Source: JACKOD01 sp041591635 | GTDB lineage: Bacteria; Pseudomonadota; Gammaproteobacteria; Pseudomonadales; Oleiphilaceae | DNA length: 8,917 nt | Direction of reading: 5' to 3' | NCBI GenBank assembly: GCA_041591635.1 | Contig: JBFHRO010000133.1 | Location: forward strand, 1 to 8,917 | In this document: positions 1-6,539 of the stretch, one piece after another | Position numbering within the stretch: position 1 is the first letter of the stretch | Layout of the letters: each line of letters opens with the position of its first letter | The notes under the pieces: model-generated | What the model was told of the DNA's origin: nothing | Database searches by the model: none | What the model saw: only the letters and a program-made list of their open reading frames with translations | Program-made: the position numbers and the translations under genes

Positions 1-837
1 ACCGCCGTCACGCTGGGGAATGTTGTTGGTAAAACAGTAGATATTTTCCTGAAAACTGTCGTTCCACTGAATGGCAACTTCTACCGTTACCCCGTCTTCA
101 CGTTCCTTGACGAAATGAAACACCCGATTCAAAGGTGTCTTGTTACTGTTGAGATACTCGACAAACGCCATCAGCCCGCCTTCATATTCGAAGACTTCCT
201 GTTTCCCCGAGCGTTCATCACGCAACAAAATCCGCACCCCGGAATTCAGAAATGCCAATTCCCGCAGACGCTTGGCGAGAATATCGTAATGAAATTCAAT
301 ATTGGTAAAGGTATTGGGTGATGGGACGAAATGAATTTCAGTGCCGGTGCGATCCGTATCGCCAATAATGGCCAGTGGGCTTTGAGGCACGCCGTCATGG
401 TAGATTTGCTCATGCACCTTGCCCTTGCGGCGAATCGTCAGCTTGAGACGCTTTGACAAGGCATTCACAACCGACACGCCCACCCCATGCAAACCGCCGG
501 ATACTTTATAGGTGTTGTCATCAAATTTGCCGCCCGCGTGCAACACCGTCATGATCACTTCTGCCGCCGAGACACCCTCTTCATGAATGTCCGTGGGGAT
601 ACCCCGACCATCATCGGTTACCGTAATGGATTCATCTGCATGAATGGTTACCTTGACTTCCTTGCAATAGCCGGCCAGGGCCTCGTCAATGGAATTATCC
701 ACCACCTCGAACACCATGTGGTGCAGGCCAGTGCCATCATCCGTATCACCAATATACATGCCTGGCCGTTTGCGTACCGCGTCCAAACCTTTTAAGACTT
801 TGATACTAGATGAGTCGTAACTGTTATTTTCTGACAT
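1..837 (-). CDS. gyrB: DNA gyrase subunit B, N-terminal part (cut by window edge)
   Basis: This is the ATPase subunit of the type II topoisomerase that introduces negative supercoils with GyrA. Only the first 279 codons are present, and the frame stays open to base 1. The start is MSENNSYDSSSIKVLKGLD, almost the same as other gammaproteobacterial GyrB proteins. The GHKL ATPase fold is clear: FEVVDNSIDE with the likely catalytic Glu44 and Mg-binding Asn48, the DDGRGIP motif with Asp75 at 75-81, and the ATP-lid glycines in SGGLHGVGV at 113-121. The QENIYCFTNNIPQRDGG segment near the cut end belongs to the transducer domain. The ATG at 837 follows an AGGAG at 849-853 that overlaps the recF stop codon. 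With a 14-base gap to recF, the two genes are probably co-transcribed and translationally coupled. Compared with E. coli, the loop after DDGRGIP is one residue shorter (IHEEGVSAAE). Identification is secure. Confidence 0.98.
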   Translation of the reverse strand, partial: MSENNSYDSSSIKVLKGLDAVRKRPGMYIGDTDDGTGLHHMVFEVVDNSIDEALAGYCKEVKVTIHADESITVTDDGRGIPTDIHEEGVSAAEVIMTVLHAGGKFDDNTYKVSGGLHGVGVSVVNALSKRLKLTIRRKGKVHEQIYHDGVPQSPLAIIGDTDRTGTEIHFVPSPNTFTNIEFHYDILAKRLRELAFLNSGVRILLRDERSGKQEVFEYEGGLMAFVEYLNSNKTPLNRVFHFVKEREDGVTVEVAIQWNDSFQENIYCFTNNIPQRDGG

Positions 838-848
838 CTTGTAACATG

Positions 849-853
849 CTCCT
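849..853 (-). promoter_or_regulatory. gyrB ribosome binding site overlapping the recF stop
   Basis: Read on the minus strand, AGGAG lies 11 bases before the gyrB ATG. It shares bases with the recF TAG stop, in TTAGGAG. Ribosomes finishing recF would stop directly on the gyrB initiation region, which suggests translational coupling. The spacer is slightly long. Confidence 0.7.
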
Positions 854-1973
854 AAGCCAGTGTGGCGTCATATTTCGTGACCATGCCATGTTCTACCTGA
901 AACAAATCGACTTTGTAATCGGGGCAACACCGATCTGCAATCACCAAGGCGCTTTCCCGCTCGATGGTCGAGAGGATAATCTGCACCCCCAACTGTCCCA
1001 GCATGCGGAGCAATCCCGTCACAGCATCACTATCGAGTTCAGCGATAACATCGTCCAAAAACACAACAAGATCTTTTTTGAGAAAATTTCTTACAAATAC
1101 TGCCTGAGAAACCACCAGGGCACTGACCAGCAGTTTCTGCTGACCCCGCGACAACAGCTGCTGCGCCTGGTATTTTCCAATGCGAATTTTCAAATCTGCC
1201 CTATGGGGTCCGAGCTGGGTAAAACCGGCTTTTTTATCACGTTCACGCTGCTGCTCCAGCAGTTCCCGAAGTTCTTCCCTGGCATCCCAGCCACGTACAT
1301 ACTGCATTGAAAAATCGTTGAAAACCGAACTGCCCGAAAGGCATCCCAGGGTTGATCCGAGAATTTCTCCGATCGTGTCAATGTACTTTTGCCGGTATTC
1401 GTCAATCTGTTGTGCATCCCGCGCCAACTGACGCTCCCACGGCAGATACAGGCTGGCGTCTAGTTTATCATTTCGCAGCAAGGTATTCCGCTGTTTAAGG
1501 CAGCTATTGTAGCTGGCCCAGATTCGGGCAAACTCAGGCTCCAGATGAAACACACCCCAATCCATGTAACGACGTCGTTCCCCAGGCGGGCCGTTTAAAA
1601 TGTCAAAACTGCCGGAATCCACACACAAGGCCGGCAGGATTTTTGCCAATTGGGAAGCAGCGCGAAGATTCTCGCCATTCACCCGAATGGTACTTGGTGC
1701 CTGGCTCCCTCGTTCAATGCCAATCCGGTATTCAAGTGCCGAAGCTTCACAAAGACCAAAAAGCAGGAATCCATTATGCGTTTGCATGTTCATCAGAATT
1801 TCTGTTTTTTGTTCTCTGAATGACTTGGTAGTAAGCAAAAAGTAAATCGCCTCTAGCAAGCTGCTTTTTCCGCTGCCATTTTTTCCAAAAACAATATTGA
1901 TGTCTTTCGACAGGTCGATTTGCTGATCCTTGAGATTTCGAAATCTGCTCAGCTTTATGTAGCGCACCGTCAT
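852..1973 (-). CDS. recF: DNA replication and repair protein RecF
   Basis: RecF is an SMC/ABC-like ATPase that, with RecO and RecR, loads RecA at single-strand gaps and supports restart of stalled forks. The protein has 373 residues, slightly longer than E. coli RecF (357). Walker A is GKNGSGKS at residues 30-37, followed by SLLEAIYFLL. The ABC-type signature is LLSRGQQKLLVSAL, and Walker B is VVFLDDVIAELDSD with the usual D-loop. An ILSTIE segment follows as the switch region. The start at 1973 gives the expected family N-terminus (MTVRYIKLSRFRNLKD). No strong ribosome binding site is seen: a weak GAAG lies 6 bases upstream and GAGGG 12 bases upstream. A strong terminator hairpin ends 24 bases before this start, so how the gene is transcribed is unclear. 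Downstream, gyrB begins after 14 bases. Confidence 0.97.
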   Translation of the reverse strand: MTVRYIKLSRFRNLKDQQIDLSKDINIVFGKNGSGKSSLLEAIYFLLTTKSFREQKTEILMNMQTHNGFLLFGLCEASALEYRIGIERGSQAPSTIRVNGENLRAASQLAKILPALCVDSGSFDILNGPPGERRRYMDWGVFHLEPEFARIWASYNSCLKQRNTLLRNDKLDASLYLPWERQLARDAQQIDEYRQKYIDTIGEILGSTLGCLSGSSVFNDFSMQYVRGWDAREELRELLEQQRERDKKAGFTQLGPHRADLKIRIGKYQAQQLLSRGQQKLLVSALVVSQAVFVRNFLKKDLVVFLDDVIAELDSDAVTGLLRMLGQLGVQIILSTIERESALVIADRCCPDYKVDLFQVEHGMVTKYDATLA

Positions 1974-1997
1974 AGGTCACTTCTGCCCTCAAAAATC

Positions 1998-2024
1998 AAA
2001 AGGCCCGGCGTTGCCGGGCCTTTT
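1998..2024 (-). terminator. Intrinsic terminator between the kinase gene and recF
   Basis: A perfect inverted repeat: AAAAGGCCCGGC at 1998-2009, loop GTT, and GCCGGGCCTTTT at 2013-2024. That is a 12-bp stem with a GC-rich core and a 3-base loop. On the minus strand the stem is followed by TTTTGATTTTTGA, a good U-rich tail. On the plus strand the tail is only TTTT, so it could act weakly in both directions, but no plus-strand gene needs it. It should end transcripts from dnaA, dnaN and the kinase gene before recF. Confidence 0.9.
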
Positions 2025-2044
2025 ACAATCGCACACCAGTGTCA

Positions 2045-3319
2045 CTAGTGCAGCATGTTAAGCCGATCATCCATAAACATGTCAAGTTCAGGGGCCAAAA
2101 TATGCACATAGCGATCGAAATATAAAAACTGCTTCATCAATAAAGCAAACTCTCGCGGGAAATGAATTCCGTGACGCTCGCCTATCTTCACCATGTCCAT
2201 CAGCAGGTTGTTGATATCATCTTCCTGATTATTCGACAGAATCGAATAATCAGGCACCATCTTGTCGAGCCGTTTGTACAGCGCACGAATATCATTGGCC
2301 AGATGCTCTGAGTTAACCTGCTTGTCCGTCACGCCGATCCGTACCATGGCATCAGCCATGCCATCGAAGTTTCCAACCATAATGCTGGAAATGAAATCCG
2401 ACATCGCCTCCCAGGTACCCGCAGAAATCCGCCCCACAATACCAAAATCGATAAATCCGACTCGCCCGTCCTTAAGCACCATCAAATTTCCGGCATGCAC
2501 GTCCGCATGGAAAAAGTTGCATTGGGTCAAACTGGCAAACCAGGTATTCATCGCCGAAATCAGGGTTTTCTCGGGATCATTGCAATGTTTTCGGATGGTC
2601 TCGAGATCTGTCAACGAAACACCGTAAAACCGCTCCATGGTCAGAACCCGCCTTGTAGTCGCGTGTTCGTAAACAAGCGGCACCACGGCATCCTCATTGT
2701 GGGTGTTCAACAAAAACTGGCGAAATTCCTTCAGATTATTGGCTTCCATGATGAAATCACACTCGGCCATCATGGTGCGCTGGATTTCTTCCACTATGCC
2801 CGACAGCGATGTCCAGGCAATTTTCGGTGCCAGATATTCAATGATCCTGGCGGCGACATACAGAAAGTTCAGGTCAGTCAGCAGCACGTTTGCCACACCG
2901 GGTTTCTGTATCTTGATCACTACATCCTCCCCGGTTACCAGCGTCGCCGCATGGACCTGGGCGATGGATGCCGAGGCCAAAGGCGTCGGGTCAATCGAGG
3001 AATAAATCGACTCCAGAGGGCGATCAAGATCTTCCATCATGATCTTTTTCATCACGCTAAAAGGCAATGGTTTGGTCCTGTCGAGACAGTGCTGGAATTC
3101 GTCAACGTATTCCTTGGGAAAAAAGGTTGGCGAGCTGGCAATGAACTGGCCAAGCTTGATGTAAGTCGCACCCAGTTCCTCAAACGTCTGACGCAGCAAC
3201 CTGGGTGTGGGCGCACCCCGGTCACCCCTCATCCAGTTAAGACCGGTTTTCGACAATACCAGTGTCGTTTGGCCAATACGAAAAACCCCTTTCAGGGTAT
3301 TCACCAATGTATCCTTCAT
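2045..3319 (-). CDS. AarF/UbiB/ABC1-family atypical protein kinase-like ATPase
   Basis: The protein has 424 residues and the full set of ABC1 (UbiB/COQ8) motifs. These are the KxGQ motif (KLGQ, 55-58), an alanine/serine-rich nucleotide loop in place of a glycine-rich loop (ASASIAQVH, 115-123), the ATP-binding lysine in VVIKIQKPG (Lys136), the ExD motif (ECD, 186-188), the catalytic HADVHAGN (271-278) and the metal-binding DFG (291-293). It should therefore bind ATP. Family members such as UbiB and COQ8 support ubiquinone synthesis through ATPase activity rather than proven protein phosphorylation. E. coli UbiB is about 546 residues and ends in two membrane helices. This protein ends in a charged tail (MFMDDRLNMLH) with no membrane helix, so it may be a soluble paralogue, and I do not assign ubiB. 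An in-frame TTG at 3394 would add 25 residues, but the ATG at 3319 has a strong AAGGAG 9 bases before it and gives a family-like start. It follows dnaN by 83 bases and ends at a terminator. Confidence 0.92.
   Translation of the reverse strand: MKDTLVNTLKGVFRIGQTTLVLSKTGLNWMRGDRGAPTPRLLRQTFEELGATYIKLGQFIASSPTFFPKEYVDEFQHCLDRTKPLPFSVMKKIMMEDLDRPLESIYSSIDPTPLASASIAQVHAATLVTGEDVVIKIQKPGVANVLLTDLNFLYVAARIIEYLAPKIAWTSLSGIVEEIQRTMMAECDFIMEANNLKEFRQFLLNTHNEDAVVPLVYEHATTRRVLTMERFYGVSLTDLETIRKHCNDPEKTLISAMNTWFASLTQCNFFHADVHAGNLMVLKDGRVGFIDFGIVGRISAGTWEAMSDFISSIMVGNFDGMADAMVRIGVTDKQVNSEHLANDIRALYKRLDKMVPDYSILSNNQEDDINNLLMDMVKIGERHGIHFPREFALLMKQFLYFDRYVHILAPELDMFMDDRLNMLH
2057..2085 (-). promoter_or_regulatory. 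Weak candidate promoter for recF inside the kinase gene tail
   Basis: On the minus strand a perfect TTGACA (2085-2080) lies in the last codons of the kinase gene. It is followed 17 bases later by CTTAAC (2062-2057), which matches only 3 of 6 bases of a -10 box. Transcription from here would start near 2050 and then meet the 1998-2024 hairpin before recF. This is the best -35 match I found close to recF, but the -10 is poor and the site may be coincidental coding sequence. Confidence 0.18.
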
Positions 3320-3328
3320 TCGATAGTA

Positions 3329-3334
3329 CTCCTT
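3329..3334 (-). promoter_or_regulatory. Ribosome binding site deciding the kinase gene start
   Basis: On the minus strand AAGGAG lies 9 bases before the ATG at 3319. The alternative TTG at 3394 has no comparable site and would add a low-complexity 25-residue leader unlike the family. This supports the shorter protein. Confidence 0.8.
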
Positions 3335-3402
3335 CCAACCCCCATTTTCGTGAGCGGGCCAACCCGACACCACACACCGCATTAACCCGTGCAAACCAGC
3401 AC

Positions 3403-4512
3403 CTAAATCCGCATCGGCATGACTACATACAAGGCATCATGGCTTTCAGTGGATTCCACCAAAGCACTGGCGTTCGCATTTGAAAACGTCATTTTCACTT
3501 CATCACTGGTGATGATGTTCAACACATCAATCAGGTAACCGATATTGAAACCAATCTGAAGTGACTCACCGTAATAGGTAACGGTTAACGAATCCTCAAC
3601 CTGTTCGTGCTCGGTATTGTTGGCAGAAACCTGCAATAAATTGTCTGATATCTGCAGCCTCACCCCACGAATATTCTCGTGTGACAGAATCGCGGCACGC
3701 GAAAAAATGGCTTTCAGCTCCTTTCGGCTTGCAATCACAACTTTGTCGCCGCCCCGGGGAACCACACGGTTGTAATCTGGAAATTTGCCTTCTATCAGTT
3801 TCGAGGTAAAGGTATATGCCCCGATTTTGCTTCTGATGTGGCTGTCATTCAGGCAAATCTGTACGTCCTGTTCAGCGTCAACCAGCAAACGGGATAACTC
3901 CAGAATTCCTTTGCGCGGTACTATCACCTGGCGGTTACCCGGCGACTTATTGTCGATTGCTAACGTTGACATTGCAAGGCGATGACCATCGGTCGCTACT
4001 GCACGCAGATGACTGTCGCCAATCTCGAGCAGCATGCCATTGAGGTAGTATCGGACATCCTGTTGCGCCATCGCAAAGGCAGAAGCATCAAGCAGCTTTT
4101 TGAAATCACCCTGGCGAATCACAATGCTTTGATCATCCGGAGCATCCTCAATGTTTGGAAACTGTTCCGCCGGCAAGGTCATGAGCGTGAAGTGGCTCTT
4201 GCCACAGCGTAAATGAAAACGTTCGTTCTCGACCCGGAGATCGAGTGTTGCCTGATCCTGCAATGATCGGCAAATGTCGGCCAGCTTGCGTGCCGGCACC
4301 GTAATTCGGCCCGGTTGCCGAATTTCAACCTGAGCAATTTCACAGACAAGCTCAACTTCCATGTTGGTTCCGGTAATCCTCAAACCCGTTTCACCGGCTA
4401 CCATCAATACATTGGACAACACCGGCATGGTTTGCTTGCGCTCAACCATGCCAGCAATCGCCTGCAAGGGTGCAAGCAAGGCTTCCCTGTTTATCAGAAC
4501 ATGCATGCTCAT
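3403..4512 (-). CDS. dnaN: DNA polymerase III beta subunit (sliding clamp)
   Basis: The beta clamp encircles DNA as a dimer, tethers DNA polymerase III, and binds clamp-binding motifs of many replication and repair proteins. The protein has 369 residues, close to E. coli's 366, with the three-domain clamp spread over its length. Recognisable segments are LQAIAGMVERKQTMPVLSNVLM near the start, the TDGHRLA loop in the middle domain, FPDYNRVVP, and the conserved C-terminal end YVVMPMRI, where the hydrophobic partner-binding cleft lies. The ATG at 4512 has GGA about 9 bases upstream. The third codon is also ATG and aligns with the usual family start (MHVLINREALL), so translation could begin there instead. 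It lies 46 bases after dnaA with no clear terminator between, consistent with a dnaA-dnaN operon continuing into the kinase gene. Confidence 0.98.
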   Translation of the reverse strand: MSMHVLINREALLAPLQAIAGMVERKQTMPVLSNVLMVAGETGLRITGTNMEVELVCEIAQVEIRQPGRITVPARKLADICRSLQDQATLDLRVENERFHLRCGKSHFTLMTLPAEQFPNIEDAPDDQSIVIRQGDFKKLLDASAFAMAQQDVRYYLNGMLLEIGDSHLRAVATDGHRLAMSTLAIDNKSPGNRQVIVPRKGILELSRLLVDAEQDVQICLNDSHIRSKIGAYTFTSKLIEGKFPDYNRVVPRGGDKVVIASRKELKAIFSRAAILSHENIRGVRLQISDNLLQVSANNTEHEQVEDSLTVTYYGESLQIGFNIGYLIDVLNIITSDEVKMTFSNANASALVESTESHDALYVVMPMRI

Positions 4513-4558
4513 AACGATTTTCCGAATATGCTTACTGGTTGTTTTATGTTTGTCACTC

Positions 4559-5983
4559 TCAAGTCGTCAGGGTTCTCAAAAAAGTCTGATAATCTTCTCT
4601 GATTCCCGCGTCCTGCTCTCGTAATTCCACGATTTTCTTGCAAGCGTGCAGTACCGTCGTATGATCCCGCCCACCAAAGGCATCACCGATTTCCGGCAAG
4701 CTGTGGTTGGTCAGCTCTTTGGCAAGGGCCATGGCTACCTGACGTGGGCGTGTTACCGTACGCGTTCGGCGTTTTGACAACAAATCGGCAATTTTGATTT
4801 TGTAATACTCGGCCACCGTGCGCTGAATATTATCAATACTTACCTGTTTTTCGTTAAGCGCCAACAAATCTTTCAGGCTTTCACGAATAAATGCGGGAGT
4901 AATTTCCTGACCGGTGAAGTGCGCATTCGCCGCCACCAGTTTCAACGCACCTTCAAGCTCTCTGACATTGGAACGTATTTTCTGGGCGATAAAAAAAGCC
5001 GCTTCACTGCTGAGCCTGACGTTACTCTGTTCCGCCTTTTTCATCAGAATCGCAACCCGGGTCTCAAGTTCGGGCGGTTCAACCATGACGGTCAAACCCC
5101 ATCCAAATCGTGACTTGAGTCGCTCTTCCATGTTTTCGATCTCTTTTGGATAGCGGTCGCAGGTCAGTATCATCTGCTGCCCTCCTTCCAACAACGCATT
5201 GAAGGTATGGAAGAACTCCTCCTGAGTGCGCTCCTTGCCGGCAAAAAATTGAATATCATCAATAAGAAGAGCATCAACAGAGCGATAATAACGTTTAAAC
5301 TCATTGATCGCATTAATCTGAAGTGCTTTGACCATATCGGCCACAAATCGCTCGGAATGCAGATACACCACTTTTGCTTTGGAATTGCGACGCAGAATTT
5401 CATTACCAATCGCATGCATCAGGTGCGTTTTACCCAATCCGACGCCACCATACAAAAACAGCGGATTATAAGCACCCCCTGGATTTTCAGCGACTTGCAT
5501 GGAAGCCGCCCGCGCCAACTGGTTCGATTTGCCTTCAATGAAGGTTTCGAACGTGAAGGTTCGGTTGAGCGAGCTTTGATGCTTGATTGATCCTTCGACT
5601 TCGATTTTACGCTCAGTGTCTTCTTTGCCGGCATCCGAGGCGGCGTCAAGGTCAACTACCTTGCCTTTCTCAATCTTTATTTTTGCGGCCGCAGGCGGTT
5701 TTGTTGCCAAGGTCGAAATCGCTTCGGTCTCTTTTAATTTCACCGAACCTATTTTGAACTGAACCGAATCGACACCTTCAGCTTTGTGTTGTACCAAGAG
5801 TTCTTTTATTCGACCAATAAACCTGTCACTGACGAAATCCAGCACAAACTTGTTCGGCGCATACAAATACAGTTGCCCCTCACGGACCTCTGCCTGCAGG
5901 GGCCGTAACCATGTATTGAACATTTGTGCAGGATATTCTTCCTGCAGGCTCGATAGGCATTTTTGCCACAAATCCTGAGACAC
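4559..5983 (-). CDS. dnaA: Chromosomal replication initiator protein DnaA
   Basis: DnaA binds its 9-bp boxes at oriC, forms an ATP-dependent filament, melts the origin and helps load DnaB. From the start chosen here it has 474 residues. Domain I (1 to about 80) begins SQDLWQKCLSSLQEE and carries NTWLRPLQ. A charged, low-complexity linker (about 83-135, rich in Lys, Glu and Ala) is domain II. Domain III is the AAA+ core with Walker A GGVGLGKT (179-186), Walker B LLIDDIQFF (239-247), LTCDRYPKEI, and the LKSRFGWG segment (289-296) carrying the arginine finger. Domain IV ends with the DnaA-box-binding signature GGRDHTTVLHA (437-447). The longest frame begins at GTG 5998, but the GTG at 5983 has AGGA 6 bases upstream and places SQDLWQ where other DnaA proteins start, so I use it. 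The gene is divergent from rpmH, and DnaA boxes upstream suggest autoregulation. Confidence 0.98.
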   Translation of the reverse strand: MSQDLWQKCLSSLQEEYPAQMFNTWLRPLQAEVREGQLYLYAPNKFVLDFVSDRFIGRIKELLVQHKAEGVDSVQFKIGSVKLKETEAISTLATKPPAAAKIKIEKGKVVDLDAASDAGKEDTERKIEVEGSIKHQSSLNRTFTFETFIEGKSNQLARAASMQVAENPGGAYNPLFLYGGVGLGKTHLMHAIGNEILRRNSKAKVVYLHSERFVADMVKALQINAINEFKRYYRSVDALLIDDIQFFAGKERTQEEFFHTFNALLEGGQQMILTCDRYPKEIENMEERLKSRFGWGLTVMVEPPELETRVAILMKKAEQSNVRLSSEAAFFIAQKIRSNVRELEGALKLVAANAHFTGQEITPAFIRESLKDLLALNEKQVSIDNIQRTVAEYYKIKIADLLSKRRTRTVTRPRQVAMALAKELTNHSLPEIGDAFGGRDHTTVLHACKKIVELREQDAGIREDYQTFLRTLTT

Positions 5984-5989
5984 TCGTTG

Positions 5990-5993
5990 TCCT
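5990..5993 (-). promoter_or_regulatory. Ribosome binding site supporting the dnaA GTG start at 5983
   Basis: Minus-strand AGGA lies 6 bases before GTG 5983. The upstream GTG at 5998 has only an adjacent AAG and no properly spaced site. The resulting N-terminus matches the usual gammaproteobacterial DnaA start. Confidence 0.65.
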
Positions 5994-6098
5994 GTCACCT
6001 TGCTGAAACGGTCAGATAACCAAAGAAAGCATTCACGGCGGATGATACCGGCGCCGATTGCCTGGCAGATTCAAGATTCATCAGCCAGCAAGGACGCA

Positions 6099-6172
6099 AT
6101 TCTACAGCCACAATGCCAAACCTACCAGAACACTTTTTTATCATGAACAGGCTGTTAATAACATTAACTATA
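6099..6172 (-). promoter_or_regulatory. Candidate dnaA promoter region (two possible -10 boxes)
   Basis: Two minus-strand hexamers match five of six bases of a sigma-70 -10 box: TATAGT at 6172-6167 and TAGAAT at 6104-6099. Neither has a good -35 at the right distance. Another weak combination starts with TTGAAA at 6180. DnaA-box-like sites at 6193-6201 and 6228-6236 lie just upstream, as expected for an autoregulated dnaA promoter. The region is plausible, but the exact site is not determined. Confidence 0.25.
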
Positions 6173-6215
6173 ATTTTCAATATGTTACTAACTTACGCAC
6201 ATTGTTGTTAACAAC
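6154..6215. repeat. Cluster of GTTA/TAAC palindromes beside dnaA
   Basis: Three inverted repeats sit within about 60 bases: GTTAAT-AAC-ATTAAC (6154-6168), GTTA-C-TAAC (6184-6192) and the perfect 12-bp palindrome GTTGTTAACAAC (6204-6215). A related TATGTTTACTAAC at 6420-6432 nearly repeats TATGTTACTAAC at 6181-6192. They may be protein-binding sites or part of an unwinding region. No known binding-site consensus is assigned. Confidence 0.6.
6193..6201 (+). promoter_or_regulatory. DnaA box, one mismatch
   Basis: TTACGCACA differs at position 4 from the TTATNCACA consensus. It lies nearest to dnaA, between GTTA-type palindromes, where it could contribute to dnaA autoregulation. Confidence 0.45.
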
Positions 6216-6227
6216 TCTGACGTGTTT

Positions 6228-6236
6228 TTATCCGCA
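6228..6236 (+). promoter_or_regulatory. DnaA box, one mismatch
   Basis: TTATCCGCA differs from the strong box TTATCCACA only at position 7. It has the same orientation as the perfect box at 6361-6369. Confidence 0.5.
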
Positions 6237-6315
6237 CTTGATTTCTGTGTTGCCTGAACAATGAGCGCCCTCTATAAACCTGGGGACAATCCTGATCACA
6301 AGTGCATAGCAGCAC

Positions 6316-6324
6316 TGTGCATAT
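6316..6324 (-). promoter_or_regulatory. DnaA box, one mismatch
   Basis: The minus strand reads ATATGCACA, one base from TTATNCACA. A weaker half-copy, AGTGCATAG, lies 15 bases to the left at 6301-6309, sharing GTGCATA with this site. Confidence 0.45.
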
Positions 6325-6342
6325 GTCAGGCACAACTGACCC

Positions 6343-6351
6343 TGTGAATAA
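6343..6351 (-). promoter_or_regulatory. DnaA box, perfect consensus
   Basis: The minus strand reads TTATTCACA, a full match to TTATNCACA. It is inverted relative to the box at 6361-6369 with 9 bases between. A further CTGTG at 6352, exactly 10 bases after the CTGTG of this box, hints at an additional degenerate site. Confidence 0.85.
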
Positions 6352-6360
6352 CTGTGCTTT

Positions 6361-6369
6361 TTATCCACA
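6361..6369 (+). promoter_or_regulatory. DnaA box, perfect R1/R4-type
   Basis: TTATCCACA is the highest-affinity DnaA box sequence known in E. coli. Its 3' side faces the AT-rich segment at 6417-6539, which makes it the best candidate for the R1-like anchor next to the unwinding element. Confidence 0.9.
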
Positions 6370-6416
6370 GACTCCAAACAGCCTGCCCAATGCTTGCCGG
6401 CGCTTTATCAGACGGC

Positions 6417-6539
6417 TTATATGTTTACTAACGTATTGTTTAATATAAGTTAAAATGACTTGCGCACAGTAAAACCGGGCTATAATAAATACAGTCATTA
6501 CAAAAAACCTTAAATAAAAAACCTTTTTATTATTAGTTA
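6417..6539. other. Candidate DNA unwinding element
   Basis: About 76% A+T overall and about 85% from 6481 to 6539. It contains two 14-base units in tandem, each beginning AAAAAACCTT (6502-6511 and 6516-6525), which resemble the role of the AT-rich 13-mers at other origins. A degenerate DnaA-like TTGCGCACA lies at 6460-6468. The left AT-rich segment at 6131-6192 is the alternative. Confidence 0.55.

Noticed and set aside
2495..3385. Long plus-strand frame of 296 codons opposite the kinase gene
   Set aside because: It lies wholly antisense to a gene with intact ABC1 motifs. Its translation shows no domain, and the frame is explained by codon bias of the real gene.
3320..3394. 25-residue N-terminal extension of the kinase from TTG 3394
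   Set aside because: It has no ribosome binding site, while ATG 3319 has AAGGAG at ideal distance.
6058..6264. Frames on both strands within the dnaA upstream region
   Set aside because: They have low-complexity translations, no ribosome binding sites, and overlap DnaA boxes and AT-rich origin sequence.
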